The notes under the pieces were generated by a model. The model did no database searches, had not been told where the DNA came from, and saw nothing but the letters and a program-made list of their open reading frames with translations. A stretch of 60,000 nucleotides of DNA. Origin: Owenia fusiformis (Eukaryota; Annelida; Polychaeta; Sabellida; Oweniidae). Shown piece after piece: positions 13,950 through 25,601 of this stretch. Location of the stretch: assembly GCA_903813345.2 (NCBI GenBank), contig CAIIXF020000005.1, positions 17,427,375 to 17,487,374 of the forward strand. The letters run 5' to 3'. Made by a program: the position numbers and the translations under genes. The first letter of the stretch is position 1. Each line of letters starts with the position of its first letter.

Positions 13950-14465
13950 TGTGTATAACCGACACTGGTACTCCACTCGATTACGCTGTGAACGAAACAG
14001 ATCGTTTCGGTAACAAAATGGCACGACTTTTCTTTTTCCTTCTTTCACGAGTTGTTGGCAGAATTTCCACGGCACTTTATCACAAACGTATGTCAGTAAC
14101 ATATGTCTAAGAAAATGTACACGTTTGCGAGCTAATAGTTCAGAAGATAACAGAATTGTCCATTTAATACCTTACTTTTGTTACGTAAACGGAACTTCAA
14201 AACAGTTAAGATCAATAATAGTGATGTATTCTGATGAATCGACGATTCTATTGAATATTTGTTTGTAAACATGTACATTTTCTTAAACATAGTCTATGTT
14301 ACTGACACACGTTTATGCTATAAATGTCTTTGGAATTCTGCATACAACGCGTGGAATAAAGAAGAAAAATCGTACCTTCGAGGTTCCGACACTTTGTTAC
14401 CGATCAACGATCGCTTTCTGTAATTCAGCGTTTAAATCGAGTGGAGTACCAGTATCCTATCGACA
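13950..14465. repeat. Large diverged inverted repeat, ~515 bp
   Basis: Left-arm landmarks (ACTGGTACTCCACTCGAT, TTTCGGTAACAAA, GTCAGTAACATATGTC, AAGAAAATGTACA) recur in reverse order and complement at 14,265-14,465 (TGTACATTTTCTTAAACATA, GTTACTGACACACG, TTTGTTACCGAT, ATCGAGTGGAGTACCAGTAT). A related fragment of the loop (CGTCCATTTAATTCC and GGTTACGTAAA) recurs at ~15,362-15,395. Confidence 0.75.
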
Positions 14466-14639
14466 ATATAAACGAAGGATTTAGAGGAAAAAGTATTCCC
14501 TTTCGATAAGATGGATCGATTATTTAAAAATTATGATCTATCGTATATAAATATTCTTTGTTTGTTTCGAACGCAAAATTTCAATTCACTTTTGCCTATA
14601 GCTTCATATACGCATATTTAACTTATCACTGGTGCTTCA

Positions 14640-15250
14640 CTCGATAATGCCGGTTACTGTTACGCGGCATATGGCATACATTCATGGTTGCGCGGTATTT
14701 GTGATTCTGGTGAAAATGCCATACTCACCTGCGGTATATGGCATATTCCGCAGGCGAGTATGCGATATTCCGCAGTGAATATGCGATATATTGATTTTAG
14801 TGAATACCCGATACTCACCTGCGGAATATGTCATACTCACTTGCGGAATATGCCATATACTGTAGGTGAATATGACATATACCGCAGGTGAAAACGTGAT
14901 ACAGAAAGCCTTGATTTGATTGGTTGCGAGAATCGACTCTAAATGTAAAACTACGCTGGATTACCAATATAGTTAGTGCGTCGAGTACTAATATATGAAT
15001 CCTGGTTTGATTGAGAAAGTTTATTACGCGAGATTGGTGACTGATACTTCTGCTAAGTTAATATATTCGATACACAGTACTATTGATTCAGTAATCATTA
15101 TGATAATTTATAACGTTTTACTTGTTCGTTCAATCGATCTAATTGACAATTGCGTACTTCCGTATCGCGTTCTCATTGGTTAGTGTGTATGCCATATACC
15201 GCAGGTGAATCTGTCATACGCCGCAAGTGAATATGCCATATTCGTTGCGG
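14640..15250. repeat. Clustered ~25-bp motif repeats in both orientations
   Basis: Variants of ATGCCATATACCGCAGGTGA and its complement occur repeatedly at 14,655-14,890 and again at 15,187-15,250. The spacing is irregular and the orientation alternates, so it is not a simple tandem array and the spacers are not unique; it is not a CRISPR. The 15,000-15,183 stretch between the clusters lacks the motif. Confidence 0.8.
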
Positions 15251-16244
15251 AATAAACCAAAGCATAAACCATCCGTATCTTTTCGGCACAAGTGTACAAG
15301 CAACAAATCTTTCTGGACGACCAAGTGATTTTTCACGAAATAGTTCTTGGGATGGCAGAAACGTCCATTTAATTCCCCGCTTCGGTTACGTAAAAACGAC
15401 AACGGACACGCATTTTAATACACTGTCACTTGTTACCGAAACGGATGTTTTGCTATTGTAAATGATAAAAAACGAATATTTATACGTGTTATTTCATTCT
15501 AGTTCGGCCACATATGTTGCCGCATAATATTATTTATGACTATTTTGGGGATATATACAAAAATATTCTATGTATCCCGTTCCCAAAGTACTGAAGATTT
15601 AGGGACATAAAACAGGGATATAAAATAAATCTAAAGAGCGAGATGGGTATTTCTCCACAAAGGCCCGCTATTGTCAAGACTCAGGACCATCGCGGGCCCG
15701 TTCCATAAAAAATTAAATTTTGAATTCTAAAAATTAATATTAATTTGTATCACTCAAATGTGAACGTTTTTTTAAATATGCTTTAATTTATTGCAGTGTT
15801 TCCTATTAAAACATCTTCTACTTTGACAACCCTTATTAATCTTAGGCGATTTTATAAAGTTTAAAATAAACAAGTCACTGACCTACAACACAGAGAAAAA
15901 TCAAATATAGACCTGACCAGTCTTTCAGATTAAAAAGGAAATTTGTGATCATTTTGCATTTCAACAATATAAAGCGAGGAGCTTCATTGATCAGTCAAAT
16001 GAAACTGCCCTCAGCTTTATTATCTGGGGAAGAATATTACACGGCCATCATTAATATATCCAAACCATCAAAGCCTGATACCAATCAATTCGTATACAAA
16101 TGTTAAACATGTTATACCAGATGTCATCTTTCACGGCTAAGATATTGGAAGTTTGGTCAAGGTGAAGTTTTTCATCAAGTTAGCTTGAAGGAAAATTAGA
16201 ATGAACTACTGTTCAATAATATGTTGGTGTCTACATGTTTTAGC

Positions 16245-16272
16245 AATTTTTCAATTTTTTGACCACCCTGTA
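16245..16272. mobile_element. Solitary end of a mariner-type element
   Basis: TTTTTTGACCACCCTGTA matches, in reverse complement, the TACAGGGTGGTCCAAAAAAG end of the element at 36,363. I found no partner end to its left. Confidence 0.45.
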
Positions 16273-17054
16273 TATGCCCTCAAGTATATATGCAGTGACC
16301 AGCGGAAGCCCTCAGCCCTGTGGTGCATAGAGTATATTTGCCCTCCAATACATGCAGTGAAGGCCGTCATGCCCACTACTGGTCCTAAAATTGTCTAATA
16401 GTTTTCGTCATGTTTCAATCAAGTCTTGTATGCTTTCTGATTAAGAATTTTTAATTATGGATGTTTTGGTGGGGGGTCATATTATTTGTCTCCAATATAT
16501 GGTTCAGGGTTTTCGGAGGGTGGCTGTAGCGTACGTATGCGACATATATTTCCATCTATATATCATTCCCGAGAAAAGGCAATGTTGTGTATAGTGAGTG
16601 ATCATATGGGCGAAATATACTCTACCGCACGAACACATACAAAAATATTACATATATATTACCTATATATTGACATATAGCTTTAGCAAATGAAAATACG
16701 AATACGTATATACACGAATATTTTGCTAATATAACTTCCCATTGTTACCAATACAATTTATTTTTTTGTCAACATCCAAGAAAACTCTACTAAATATGAA
16801 TACTCGATCCGTGGGGCAAATTTCCCACAAACTCCTACCGAGAGTCTCGAAAGGTCTAACTCAATTTACTTGGTCAAATGAGATCCCACGCAAAAATGAA
16901 AATAAAAATACAATGGTGTGAAAGCCTTGATAGCACCATGTGTTTAAGAGTTTACTCCTGCGTGATTTGTCTCTCTTAATCTGTACATGAGGAGCCTCGA
17001 GTACCAATCCATGGACAAATATTATATAAGAGTATTCAACTCGATTCTGAACTG

Positions 17055-17090
17055 ATACAGGGTGACTCAAAATTGCAGCCCACAGCGACA
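17055..17090. mobile_element. Second solitary mariner-type end
   Basis: TACAGGGTGACTCAAAATTG resembles the termini at 36,363 and 49,987. It points right and no right-hand partner was found. Confidence 0.4.
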
Positions 17091-18399
17091 TATATGCATT
17101 AAAAGTATCTTACCAATGTGTTCTGGAGATACAATGCTTTTTGGACATTTTAGGTGTCTGCTATATCAAATGAGTGGTACTTAATGATAATTCAGAATAC
17201 TTTAAATATAATTTGAAGATTAAAATTGATAAAAACTAGCTAGATCATATCATCAAAAAATGATTTGAAACTAGTCGAGTTTTTCATGAGATAACATTGG
17301 ATAAAATGAAATATTCTTGATATTCTTCAACTTCTTTGCAGACCATATGGCCTTGAGGGGCTTAGGTCAAATAAAACAAGTAAATGTAATATACAGTTTT
17401 TCATACAAGAAACGTTCAAACGGACATACATACATGTAAGTCGTCGTATTGGTAAACGAATGGACCCTAATTCAATATGATCCTGACAAGTAAAACATAG
17501 TTGTCGAATCAAATTCAATGCAATTCTTAATTCGGGAGCATGCTTTTCGTGTAAAACTGACAATGGCTTCGATGGACTAACAAACCTTATATCTCCATCG
17601 TCATAATGAAACCATTTACGAACATTTTGTCAGTTGATAAGAAGAAGTGTTTCATTGATTAAAAAATAAATCCGCTGGAAGCCTTAACCTAAGAATAAGC
17701 TCATTGCGAGAATCGTCAGCTGTCAAAATTGCCGGCATTTTTATTGTCAAAATTTCAATTTTTGATGCGCCATACCGTCGAATAGTTTTGTATCGATTTG
17801 GCTATAATTATCAGATATCTCAGTTTTTAAGTACCTTCTCAAATGAGTCAAGCACCCATGGTATTATTTTTGAAGATTGTATTGCATAATTTTTTAATAA
17901 AATTCATTCTGTGTAAATATTGGCAAGTCCAAATACAGTATTCGAAAAAGAATACATAGTTCTTTTTAGTAAGACATACTTCTTTGTTGTTCGTCTTTTT
18001 GAGCCATTTTGTGTTGTCACCTTCGGATTCCCTCGTTCATCTTCTCCATCTTCTCTTGGGTGTCGTAATTTTTTCTTTTCCAATTTTGGGGGATGGTTGC
18101 AATTATACTGTTATATTTCATGTATGCGAATTGTATTGCGAATATAATGAGACTTGATTGTCATTTCAGCATCTTCCAATCAGGAGGAGGAAATGTGCTT
18201 TTATAAGGTCAAAAGATGTAACTTTTCAGTATTAATATAGTCCAGAATAACCGATATACCCAAAACACCCCAAGGCACACCAAAGTTCTTCTCACTACAT
18301 TCCTGAAAATTTTGCCAAACGAGCTCAGGCTTTAATTTGTGCAAACGTATTTGACTTCTTTGCTATGGCTGGAACAGTCTGACGTTCAAGAACAAATTA

Positions 18400-18600
18400 A
18401 CAGCTAGACGATCAGTTTCTAAGTAAGATCAATTATCAATAGGCTCTACCTGTATGACAAAAACTGTCTCGTTACACATCAAGTAGCTCATTAATTTTCT
18501 CATAATTATAATTCTTCATTTTAATCTTTTGATTTATGTCATTTAATAGTGGCCATTATGCGTGTTATATTAGGATGATACAACTTGAAAGTTGAGCATT
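18400..18600 (+). promoter_or_regulatory. Putative promoter of neuropeptide gene A
   Basis: This segment aligns with 38,330-38,490 upstream of gene B. Shared blocks are CTCATTAATTTTC, ATTATAATTCTT, ATTTTAATC, TTATGTCAT, GGATGATAC and a TTGA-rich block. The two places are ~20 kb apart and each lies upstream of one paralogue, so this is most simply the promoter region copied with the gene. Function is inferred from conservation. Confidence 0.55.
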
Positions 18601-18709
18601 GTCATTCGTAAATTGGCTGGGGATAAACAAGACAATAGAGACAGACAACCGAAGACACAGGGACATACACAGGGACATATCTTTGAAAATCTCGTCTCTG
18701 AACTTTAAG
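18600..18709 (+). other. Predicted non-coding leader exon of neuropeptide gene A
   Basis: This is homologous to 38,490-38,584. It ends in AAG|GTACGT (donor at 18,710) where the gene B counterpart ends in CAG|GTAAGA. Both would splice to an acceptor placed one base before the start codon (AG|GATG). The 5' limit is not defined. Splicing is predicted only. Confidence 0.5.
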
Positions 18710-19608
18710 GTACGTTTTTCATTTAACAACTCACAACGTTTGGGCTATTTTAGATGTTTTAATGAAATCCTCGCTATTAATCATGCATCAATAATCATGC
18801 AACAATCATTTTTACTACGATTATTCAGATATAAGATGGCTTAAGACTTTTTGTAGATAAAGAGGGACATCGTATACGAATAGAAATCAGGCCAAGTCGG
18901 GCAAATTAAATAACTGGTCACTGGAGATGGGTGATAAAATATTGGCCGATTAAAGCATGTTTTTAAAAGCATAGTTCCATCACATTTTTAAAACATAGTC
19001 TTAAAATTGCATTAATATCGTCATGTAAATTTAAATCATGTTATGCCTTACATATTGAGATCGACTTGAAAATGTTATTTTTTTGTGCTAATACACACTT
19101 TTAAACATGCCCGTATAGAATTCGAAAATAGAGACAACATTTTTTACTTAAACTTTGATAAATTCTCAAAGGACTTTAGTCATTTTATTGCTAGCCGGAT
19201 TGTTCCATGGACTAAAAGAATCCACTCAGGTCCCTGATGATACTTCATAAAACTCCCGGTGATGAATTCCGCCCACTTTCCATACTTCGTAGAAAATGCA
19301 TCCTTTGTGTAATATGTATAGAAATAGTGGAATTGATTTTTTATTCATTATACTTGAACAATAATTACTTATAACTGTCCTGTTGTCACGTAATATTGAC
19401 AACCGTATCAATGACATGCTGGTCTCTAATTGTACAATTGCAAATGCGTCTCAGCAGAACATCAACGCTGAAACAGCAGAATTGACCAAAAAAGATCGAT
19501 TTCCATGTACTTCAGTACTTTCGCTCTTTGGAGATGTTTCTGTTTTTATCACACCATTGGTGGGATATAAGTCGCCAGGATGACGGCGTTATCGTGGTTG
19601 TTATCGTT

Positions 19609-20031
19609 ATCGCGAATTCAGGAAAACCGCTCATCGGATTTTATCCAGACTCACACACATGATAGATGTTATCAAGTTCTAGATCTAGAGTTGATGAACT
19701 TTTGGGCGGCCATCTTGTTTTCTGGAAGCCATTTTGAAGGTTTTTCGATATATCTTGGCATCGCGATTTTAAGAAAACCGCTCATCGGATTTTCTCCAAT
19801 TTGCACACATGATAGAAGATATCAAATTCTGGAGCTGATCAACTTTCGGCGGCCATTTTATTTTCTGGCGTTCATTTTGAAGATTTTTCGATAAATCTTG
19901 TCATCGCCATTTCAAGACGCTCATTGGACTTTATCCAAATTCGCACCCATGATAGAGAATCAAGTTCTAGAGTTGATTACCTTTTGGGCGGCAAAATTAT
20001 TTTGTGGCGGCAATTTTGAAGGTTCTTCGAT
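19609..20031. repeat. Three tandem copies of a ~145-bp unit
   Basis: Units begin at 19,609, 19,760 and 19,903. Shared blocks are CCGCTCATCGGATTTTATCC, CACACATGATAGA, TCAAGTTCTAGA, GGCGGCCAT and GAAGGTTTTTCGAT. Divergence is moderate, so the array is not new. It lies in the predicted leader intron of gene A. Confidence 0.85.
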
Positions 20032-20288
20032 GGTGTGATCTCGTTCACCTCATGGGCCATGTTTAGTTTAGTAGTAGATCTTGTGAGCAACCTAAACAAA
20101 AACTAGTCTCACTTCTAAAATAAATTGGGCTAGACATGCCTATTTTCTAAAAAATTACTTTATTAGGGGAAAACAAAGGATATCAAATTCTGTGTCTTCT
20201 CTAGAAATGTGATAGGCACATTTATTGTTAAGGACTATTCCATAGCAAATTGAGTAATTTGAATCCTAAATAACTTCACAATTTGATA

Positions 20289-22557
20289 CTTGGTAAAAAG
20301 TTTTGTTCAGATATTCCTATGTTGACAAAAACGGACATTTTGGCAAAAAACAACAAAGAAAATGCAGATTTACTTTTGCAACAATTTCTGACCAAATTCC
20401 ATCACAATTTTGATGAACTTGACTCTCCAAATATTCCATCAAAAACAGATCAAATCTCAGAAAGTATTGACTTTTCAAAACAAGATGTTAATAAAATTTT
20501 GTGTGACCTTAATACTACCAAGCAAGGTGGACCAGACGGAATAACAAATAAAATGTTGAAAATGTGTTGCGACAGTATAGACCAACCATTATTTGATCTT
20601 TTCAAAAAAGTTATAGAATTTAACACATTTCCAAGTTCCTGGAAACTAGGAACTGTCGTTCCAATTTTCAAAAATAAAGGTTCCAAATGTGACCCCAAAA
20701 ATTACAGACCAATTACTCTGTTAAACAATGTTTCAAAAATATTTGAACGATTGATATACAACAATATGTTCAAATATGTCATTGAAAACAATCTGATCTA
20801 TCAAAATCAATCCGGGTTTCTTCCGGGTCATAGTACTGAAAAACAATTAATAACAATAGTAAACATGATTGATGAGCAAATAGATAATAACTGTGACGTC
20901 AGAGGAATTTTTTTAGATATAGAATCTGCGTATGACGCTGTTCCGCATTATTTGCTGTTAAAAAAGTTAAAATCATATGGTTTTTCTGATACCATTATTA
21001 ACCTGATTAAGTCTTACTTGACAAATAGATGTCTCCAAGTCAAAGTAAATGGGGAGTTCTCAGAACGTTCCCCAGATGCTTTTATCAACAGTTCAATACC
21101 TCAAGGATCAATAATTGGACCACTTTGCTTCCTCCTGTACATAAATGACCTTAATGAGGTTCTTAATCATAGCCAATTATATCTTTATGCTGACGACAGC
21201 TCCATCTTTTTTCCTTGTGACAGAAACAAAAATATTTTTGATCTCCACAGAAATTTTCAATCTGACATAGATAAACTTTCAGAATGGTCCCTTAAATGGA
21301 AGTCAATTTTTAAACCCTCAAAAAGTGTAGAAATTATTTTTAAGGGATCAAGAAGGAAATACCTTCAACACCCGCCTGTCTTTTTAAGCAATGAAAAAAT
21401 TAACAGATCAAGTGACCACAAACACTTAGGAATAATATTAGATGAACACTTATCTTTTAGGCCTCATATACTAGAAACTATTGATAAATGTAACACAATG
21501 TTAAATCCTTTGAAAGCTCTAAAAAACAAAATAAGATCAAAACATTTAGAAAAAATGTATCTGTCATTTATACTCCCCAAAATGGAATATGGAAGTATTT
21601 TATTTGAAAAAGCGACTAAATATGACCTTGCTAAACTTGATCAGGTGCATTATAGAGCTGCCTTACTAATAAGTGGGTGTATCCAAGGAACCTCAAAAAC
21701 TAAATTATTTAAATCATTAAATTGGAATGAACTGTCTACTAGAACAGATGAAAAATATTTAAAGTTAATGTACCAGGTTAAAAACAAGACTGTCCCCTCA
21801 TACCTTCAAAGAATTTTTGACCAGCATAGAAATCCGGTACAAAATGTGAACCTTAGAAAGATTAGACATTTTACTGCCCCAAAGCCAATTGGCTCCTTTT
21901 CCAAATCCCCAGTTACTAGAGCAATACGTTTATGGGAAAAGCTCCCAACTGATCAAAAAGAAAGTAAAAGTTTTGCTAGTTTTAAGAGAAGTGTCAAAGC
22001 TCATCTTAAAGATAAAAATTTACCATTACCTACATCTCAGTTAGAACTATCACGAAAGAGTGAAATATTCTTAAATCGTATAAGATGTGATTTTATTTTC
22101 TCTGGCCATTTTTTCTTACATAATTTTAGAGATGTAGAAAGTCCAAAATGCTTATGTGGCTACAGAGAACAAACTTCAAAACACCTTATCTTCAATTGCC
22201 CGCTGTTAGTTAAAGAAAGAGAAGAACTTTGGGGGGAGTTAGGGTGATGCCAGAACTGAACCATTTCTTTTTAATTGGATGCACTTTAGAACAAAAGACC
22301 AATACACTTTTGTTTGGAGATAATTTAGTGAATAACAAAATCAAAGGTTGTGTATTTAAGATTTTTACTAACTTTCTCTGTAAAATAATGGAAATTATTT
22401 GAATTATCAATTTATAACATTTAATCAGTTGTTTCAACAAAAAGCCATCTGTAATAATTTGTATGTTGTATTCTCACAGGGCCAATAATGCTTTCGCCTA
22501 GGCCCTGTTAATGTATTATATATATATGATTTCAATAAATGAACCATAAAAACTAAA
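20289..22557 (+). mobile_element. 5'-truncated non-LTR retrotransposon (jockey/CR1-like)
   Basis: The insertion lies between two copies of ACAATTTGATA (20,278-20,288 and 22,558-22,568), an 11-bp target-site duplication. It starts partway into the reverse transcriptase ORF, so the endonuclease part is missing, as expected from incomplete target-primed reverse transcription. It ends in an A-rich tail after AATAAA at 22,534-22,539. It inserted in the leader intron of gene A, in the same orientation. Confidence 0.93.
20319..22247 (+). CDS. Reverse transcriptase of the non-LTR element (ORF2 C-terminal part)
   Basis: An uninterrupted frame runs into the element from flanking DNA; the first ATG is at 20,319 (about 642 aa). 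Landmarks in order: PDGITNKMLK, the RT entry motif NYRPITLLNNVSKIFERLI, SGFLPGHSTEKQL, the first catalytic block FLDIESAYDAVPH (near 20,910-20,950), IPQGSIIGPLCFLLYINDL, the YADD catalytic box (21,186-21,197), then a thumb region. A Cys/His knuckle typical of the jockey/CR1 group follows near the end (CLCGY...H...CP, 22,149-22,205). All RT catalytic aspartates are present and I see no stop or frameshift, so the copy looks young. It lacks an endonuclease and probably a promoter, so it should not move by itself. Confidence 0.92.
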   Translation: MLTKTDILAKNNKENADLLLQQFLTKFHHNFDELDSPNIPSKTDQISESIDFSKQDVNKILCDLNTTKQGGPDGITNKMLKMCCDSIDQPLFDLFKKVIEFNTFPSSWKLGTVVPIFKNKGSKCDPKNYRPITLLNNVSKIFERLIYNNMFKYVIENNLIYQNQSGFLPGHSTEKQLITIVNMIDEQIDNNCDVRGIFLDIESAYDAVPHYLLLKKLKSYGFSDTIINLIKSYLTNRCLQVKVNGEFSERSPDAFINSSIPQGSIIGPLCFLLYINDLNEVLNHSQLYLYADDSSIFFPCDRNKNIFDLHRNFQSDIDKLSEWSLKWKSIFKPSKSVEIIFKGSRRKYLQHPPVFLSNEKINRSSDHKHLGIILDEHLSFRPHILETIDKCNTMLNPLKALKNKIRSKHLEKMYLSFILPKMEYGSILFEKATKYDLAKLDQVHYRAALLISGCIQGTSKTKLFKSLNWNELSTRTDEKYLKLMYQVKNKTVPSYLQRIFDQHRNPVQNVNLRKIRHFTAPKPIGSFSKSPVTRAIRLWEKLPTDQKESKSFASFKRSVKAHLKDKNLPLPTSQLELSRKSEIFLNRIRCDFIFSGHFFLHNFRDVESPKCLCGYREQTSKHLIFNCPLLVKEREELWGELG

Positions 22558-22883
22558 ACAATTTGATAATATAACGCGGGTGTTTTTGGAAAAATCTATA
22601 TTTGAGATGGTAAATTAAAGAAAATATTGGTAGGTGGTCAGTTGTACATCATGTTCCTGGCAGTTGTGTCACCGCTTATTTCTCCGATCTGCTTTTAATA
22701 GGCCATTCTTGATAAGACTGGTGGACCTCTAAGATAAAAGATATATTAAAAAAAGGCGCAGCGTCGCCAACGGGCAAATGCAAATGTTTTGGTGTTAAAT
22801 CAAGCAAGCAACAGGGGTCTACACGACCTGTAATAAATACTTATTATCACATAACTAATGTCATCGTTGGTTTTGTAAAATAT

Positions 22884-24224
22884 GTTACCATACATTATAT
22901 AAAAAGTAATCGAAAATTATTAAAATTGAACGGAGGGGAGGGGAGGGGGGTAATGTATGATAAGAAATATGATAAGAGATGTAACTGACTCCATATCGTC
23001 CCATTATTTCCACATTGTTACAATTGCATTTTCGCTGATATTGAGAAATCAGAGGTTGAAGTTTAGGTTTTCATAACTTTTGAGTAGTAATTTTTAAACT
23101 CTTATTTTTTCGTATAGGTAATCATGTGTATGTGTAGGCCTTGCAGAGCAAAAATCACTGATTAAAAATAAATAAAACACATCTTTTTTATGGTTTCTTG
23201 TTTTTGAAATATCAAAATAACCCTGAAAACTGAATTTTTATTCACTTCCATTTTGTTATTGTCTTGTATACCATTATTCTGCCCATCTAATTATAAAGAA
23301 TATGGCTTGTGTTCCATTTTGACTGATAAGGTACTGGATGAGCTTGGTCCATGTTTTTACATACTGCATTTTTCTAATTATGTTAATTATGTGAAGTATA
23401 TCATTTCTCATCGATTTTGGAAATAATAGGGTATAGTTTTCAGCATCTGCGAATTATTGCCATTTATACCCCCCGGCTATTTTTATGAGGGGGTACTATC
23501 ATAATCATCAATAATTTCTGTTATATACCTTCAGTCACATTCATATTTCTAGGGATTATGTATCTATATATAATTAGTTGCAATGACAAGTTTGATCATG
23601 ATTGGTCAAGTGGTTACCATAACAACACAACATAAGTGCGAAAAATTGTAAATATTTCGGATAAATCCACCAGATCTTTAAAAGGTACATGTACATGACA
23701 AAAGGTAAAAATGAATGAACTTTTTTGTTACAAATAATGTCAAATCTGGTTTCTTTTGTTTGTACTACATGTATGGTGTCATGATTTATGATCTCCTTTG
23801 TTAATTACCTGCAAAGTATACTATAGTAAGAGATTGTCCCATTATTTCCACATTGTTATTACATCTATTAGTCGCATGATCAAAAGTATGTACCTGATTG
23901 GCTCTGCTGCCTACCCAAACAGATATGACAAGGTTGGCCTAAATTTTTTCCTCATTTTGCACAACAATGTGGCACTGGATATCTGTAAAAAACTGTAAAA
24001 AGTGAGATATAACAATGTGGCAATAATAATAATGGGACGATATGTCCCTATTTTTTCACTTTTCAGAGTTGTAACATCAATTTGTTACTGAGTTACTGAG
24101 CTCGTTTTTCAAATACACGAATTCGTGGAAATTTCTTCCACCTTAAAAACATATTACCCCCCCCCCCCCCCCTCGGTTCAATTTTAATTATTTTCGATTA
24201 TTTTTAAATATAACGTTTGGAAAC
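22884..24224. mobile_element. Non-autonomous DNA element with ~170-bp inverted ends
   Basis: Left arm: TAATCGAAAATTATTAAAAT then TGAACGGAGGGG and a G-rich run, then ATCGTCCCATTATTTCCACA. Right arm (reverse complement): TAATCGAAAATAATTAAAAT, TGAACCGAGGGG, then ATCGTCCCATTATTATTATT and GCCACATTGTTA. An internal extra copy of CCCATTATTTCCACATTGTT sits at 23,838. The interior is non-coding. The C-run at 24,157 lies in the right arm. Confidence 0.8.
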
Positions 24225-24599
24225 AAAATAAATAAATCAGCTACGAAACCCCTTCGTTCATTTCTTCCGATCACCGTGCGTGTCCCCCTTCGCTATCAAT
24301 TTATCTTGTATCATTAGAAATTACAAAGCTAAAAACTGCTTTTACAAAGTTTTCGCTACGGAGTGAGTATAATGTCTACACATAAAAGGGTATAAAACAA
24401 ATATGTAAATTATCATTAAAGGCCCCGTTTCAAGTTTGAAAATACAGTATCATTATATTTTACAAATATTATTTTCATGACTTGAAAAACTTCCGGCTAA
24501 TTGATTAAAGGCGCCGTACTGTACCCGGTAGGTCAAGAAATCGGCCGAGTCCTACTAATCGGCCTACGCCCGGTGCAAATGTAGGCATTAGAGAGGTTA

Positions 24600-25480
24600 A
24601 GCAACACTACTTTTTACAACGTAAACCGCGAACGGGAAGGCGCACGCAGGTTTCTCTCAGGATGTGACGTCATATTGTTCTACTTATTTCCCGGTTTACG
24701 AACATCCAAACGTGAAAAATCAAAGTCTAGGTACATGTAGGTGGTTCGGTAAAGGATTTTTACTACTTTATCAAGTTCGATCGAGATAAACATGATATAG
24801 GTCGAATGCATGAATATGTTTGACACAAATCTGTGTATATATCGAGATCACTTGTGTCCAGTCTAATCAAATATAACTTGAATATTGAGGCATCCACTTC
24901 ATATGTAAAATCTGATGAGATTACATGCATGGCAATTACCCACATGTCAACTCATCTTAATTCTACTATACACATCGTGACAACGTTGTAATAAAACTTT
25001 GAATACTCTAAAGACATTAAAGATATTATTGCGTCCTTTCGAATTTTGTAAGATACAAGATGTCATAGAACACTGGCAGGCTGTGAAACATCTTCTTTGT
25101 TAAACACTTCCACCAATTTGTCAATAAAGAATATTTTTTATACTTTTAAAGTAGAAAATAAAACGAAATGCCGCTAAGAACAAGAAGAAAATCGTTTTGA
25201 GGTTTGCATTTACGTTACGTCTTAAGTGTTCAGCTTAAAGCACTTTTATTCATAGTACGTAAACGGGAACGTAAAGGTATACGTTTGCGGTTCACGTCAT
25301 AAAAAATCGTCCCTATTATTGAAAATCAAGCTGACAATTAAATATGGTCAAAGTGACCCATATAAAGATTTTTCTCGATTACAATATATTGATTTACGAA
25401 AAGTGTAGATTGTATGTAAACCGAGTAATTGTAGCTGATCAGTGGGTTGCCGAAGATTGCCCGAGGTGCAACGAAAAAAT
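24600..25480. other. Non-coding DNA upstream of gene A coding exon 1
   Basis: No exon seen. TGACGTCAT occurs at ~24,665. Related GTAAACCG/CGGTTTAC and ACGTAAACGGGAACG blocks occur at ~24,620-24,700 and ~25,255-25,290. They may be remnants of a repeat. Confidence 0.4.
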
Positions 25481-25481
25481 C

Positions 25482-25560
25482 ATGACGTCAGCATATTAAA
25501 GGCAATCAAATAATTGCTTCTTTCAAGGAGTTAATCATCAACGTGAACACAACTGGCCGC
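25482..25560 (+). promoter_or_regulatory. CRE-bearing conserved block before gene A coding exon 1
   Basis: ATGACGTCAG (a consensus CRE) is followed by CATATTAAA, GGCAATCAAATAATTGCT and GTGAACACAACTG. The same order of blocks precedes the gene B exon at 38,968-39,048. The block could be an internal promoter, an intronic enhancer or simply duplicated intron; conservation is seen, function is inferred. Confidence 0.5.
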
Positions 25561-25601
25561 CGTAAGCTTCTACAATTAACTTGTCTTTTTTCATTTTCAG
25601 G

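Larger units (their letters stand above)
15600..18390. other. Non-coding stretch between repeat cluster and neuropeptide gene A
   Basis: No exon is recognised. A short GC-rich palindrome occurs at ~15,662-15,700 (GGCCCGC...GCGGGCC). Two outward-facing transposon ends are present: CACCCTGTA ending at 16,272 and TACAGGGTGACTC starting at 17,055. The rest is featureless AT-rich DNA. Confidence 0.5.

Noticed and set aside
14640-15250. CRISPR-like array of short repeats
   Set aside because: Repeats are imperfect, alternate in strand and have irregular, partly repeated spacers; the genome is animal.
20283-20318. Start of the RT frame before the first ATG
   Set aside because: The first two codons lie in the flanking target duplication and the frame only enters the element at 20,289, so this is a by-product of truncation, not a native start.
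25561-25600. Tiny 5' UTR intron (GTAAGC to TTTTCAG) before gene A ATG
   Set aside because: It would be under 40 bp and gene B has no equivalent donor; splicing from the distant leader exon fits better.
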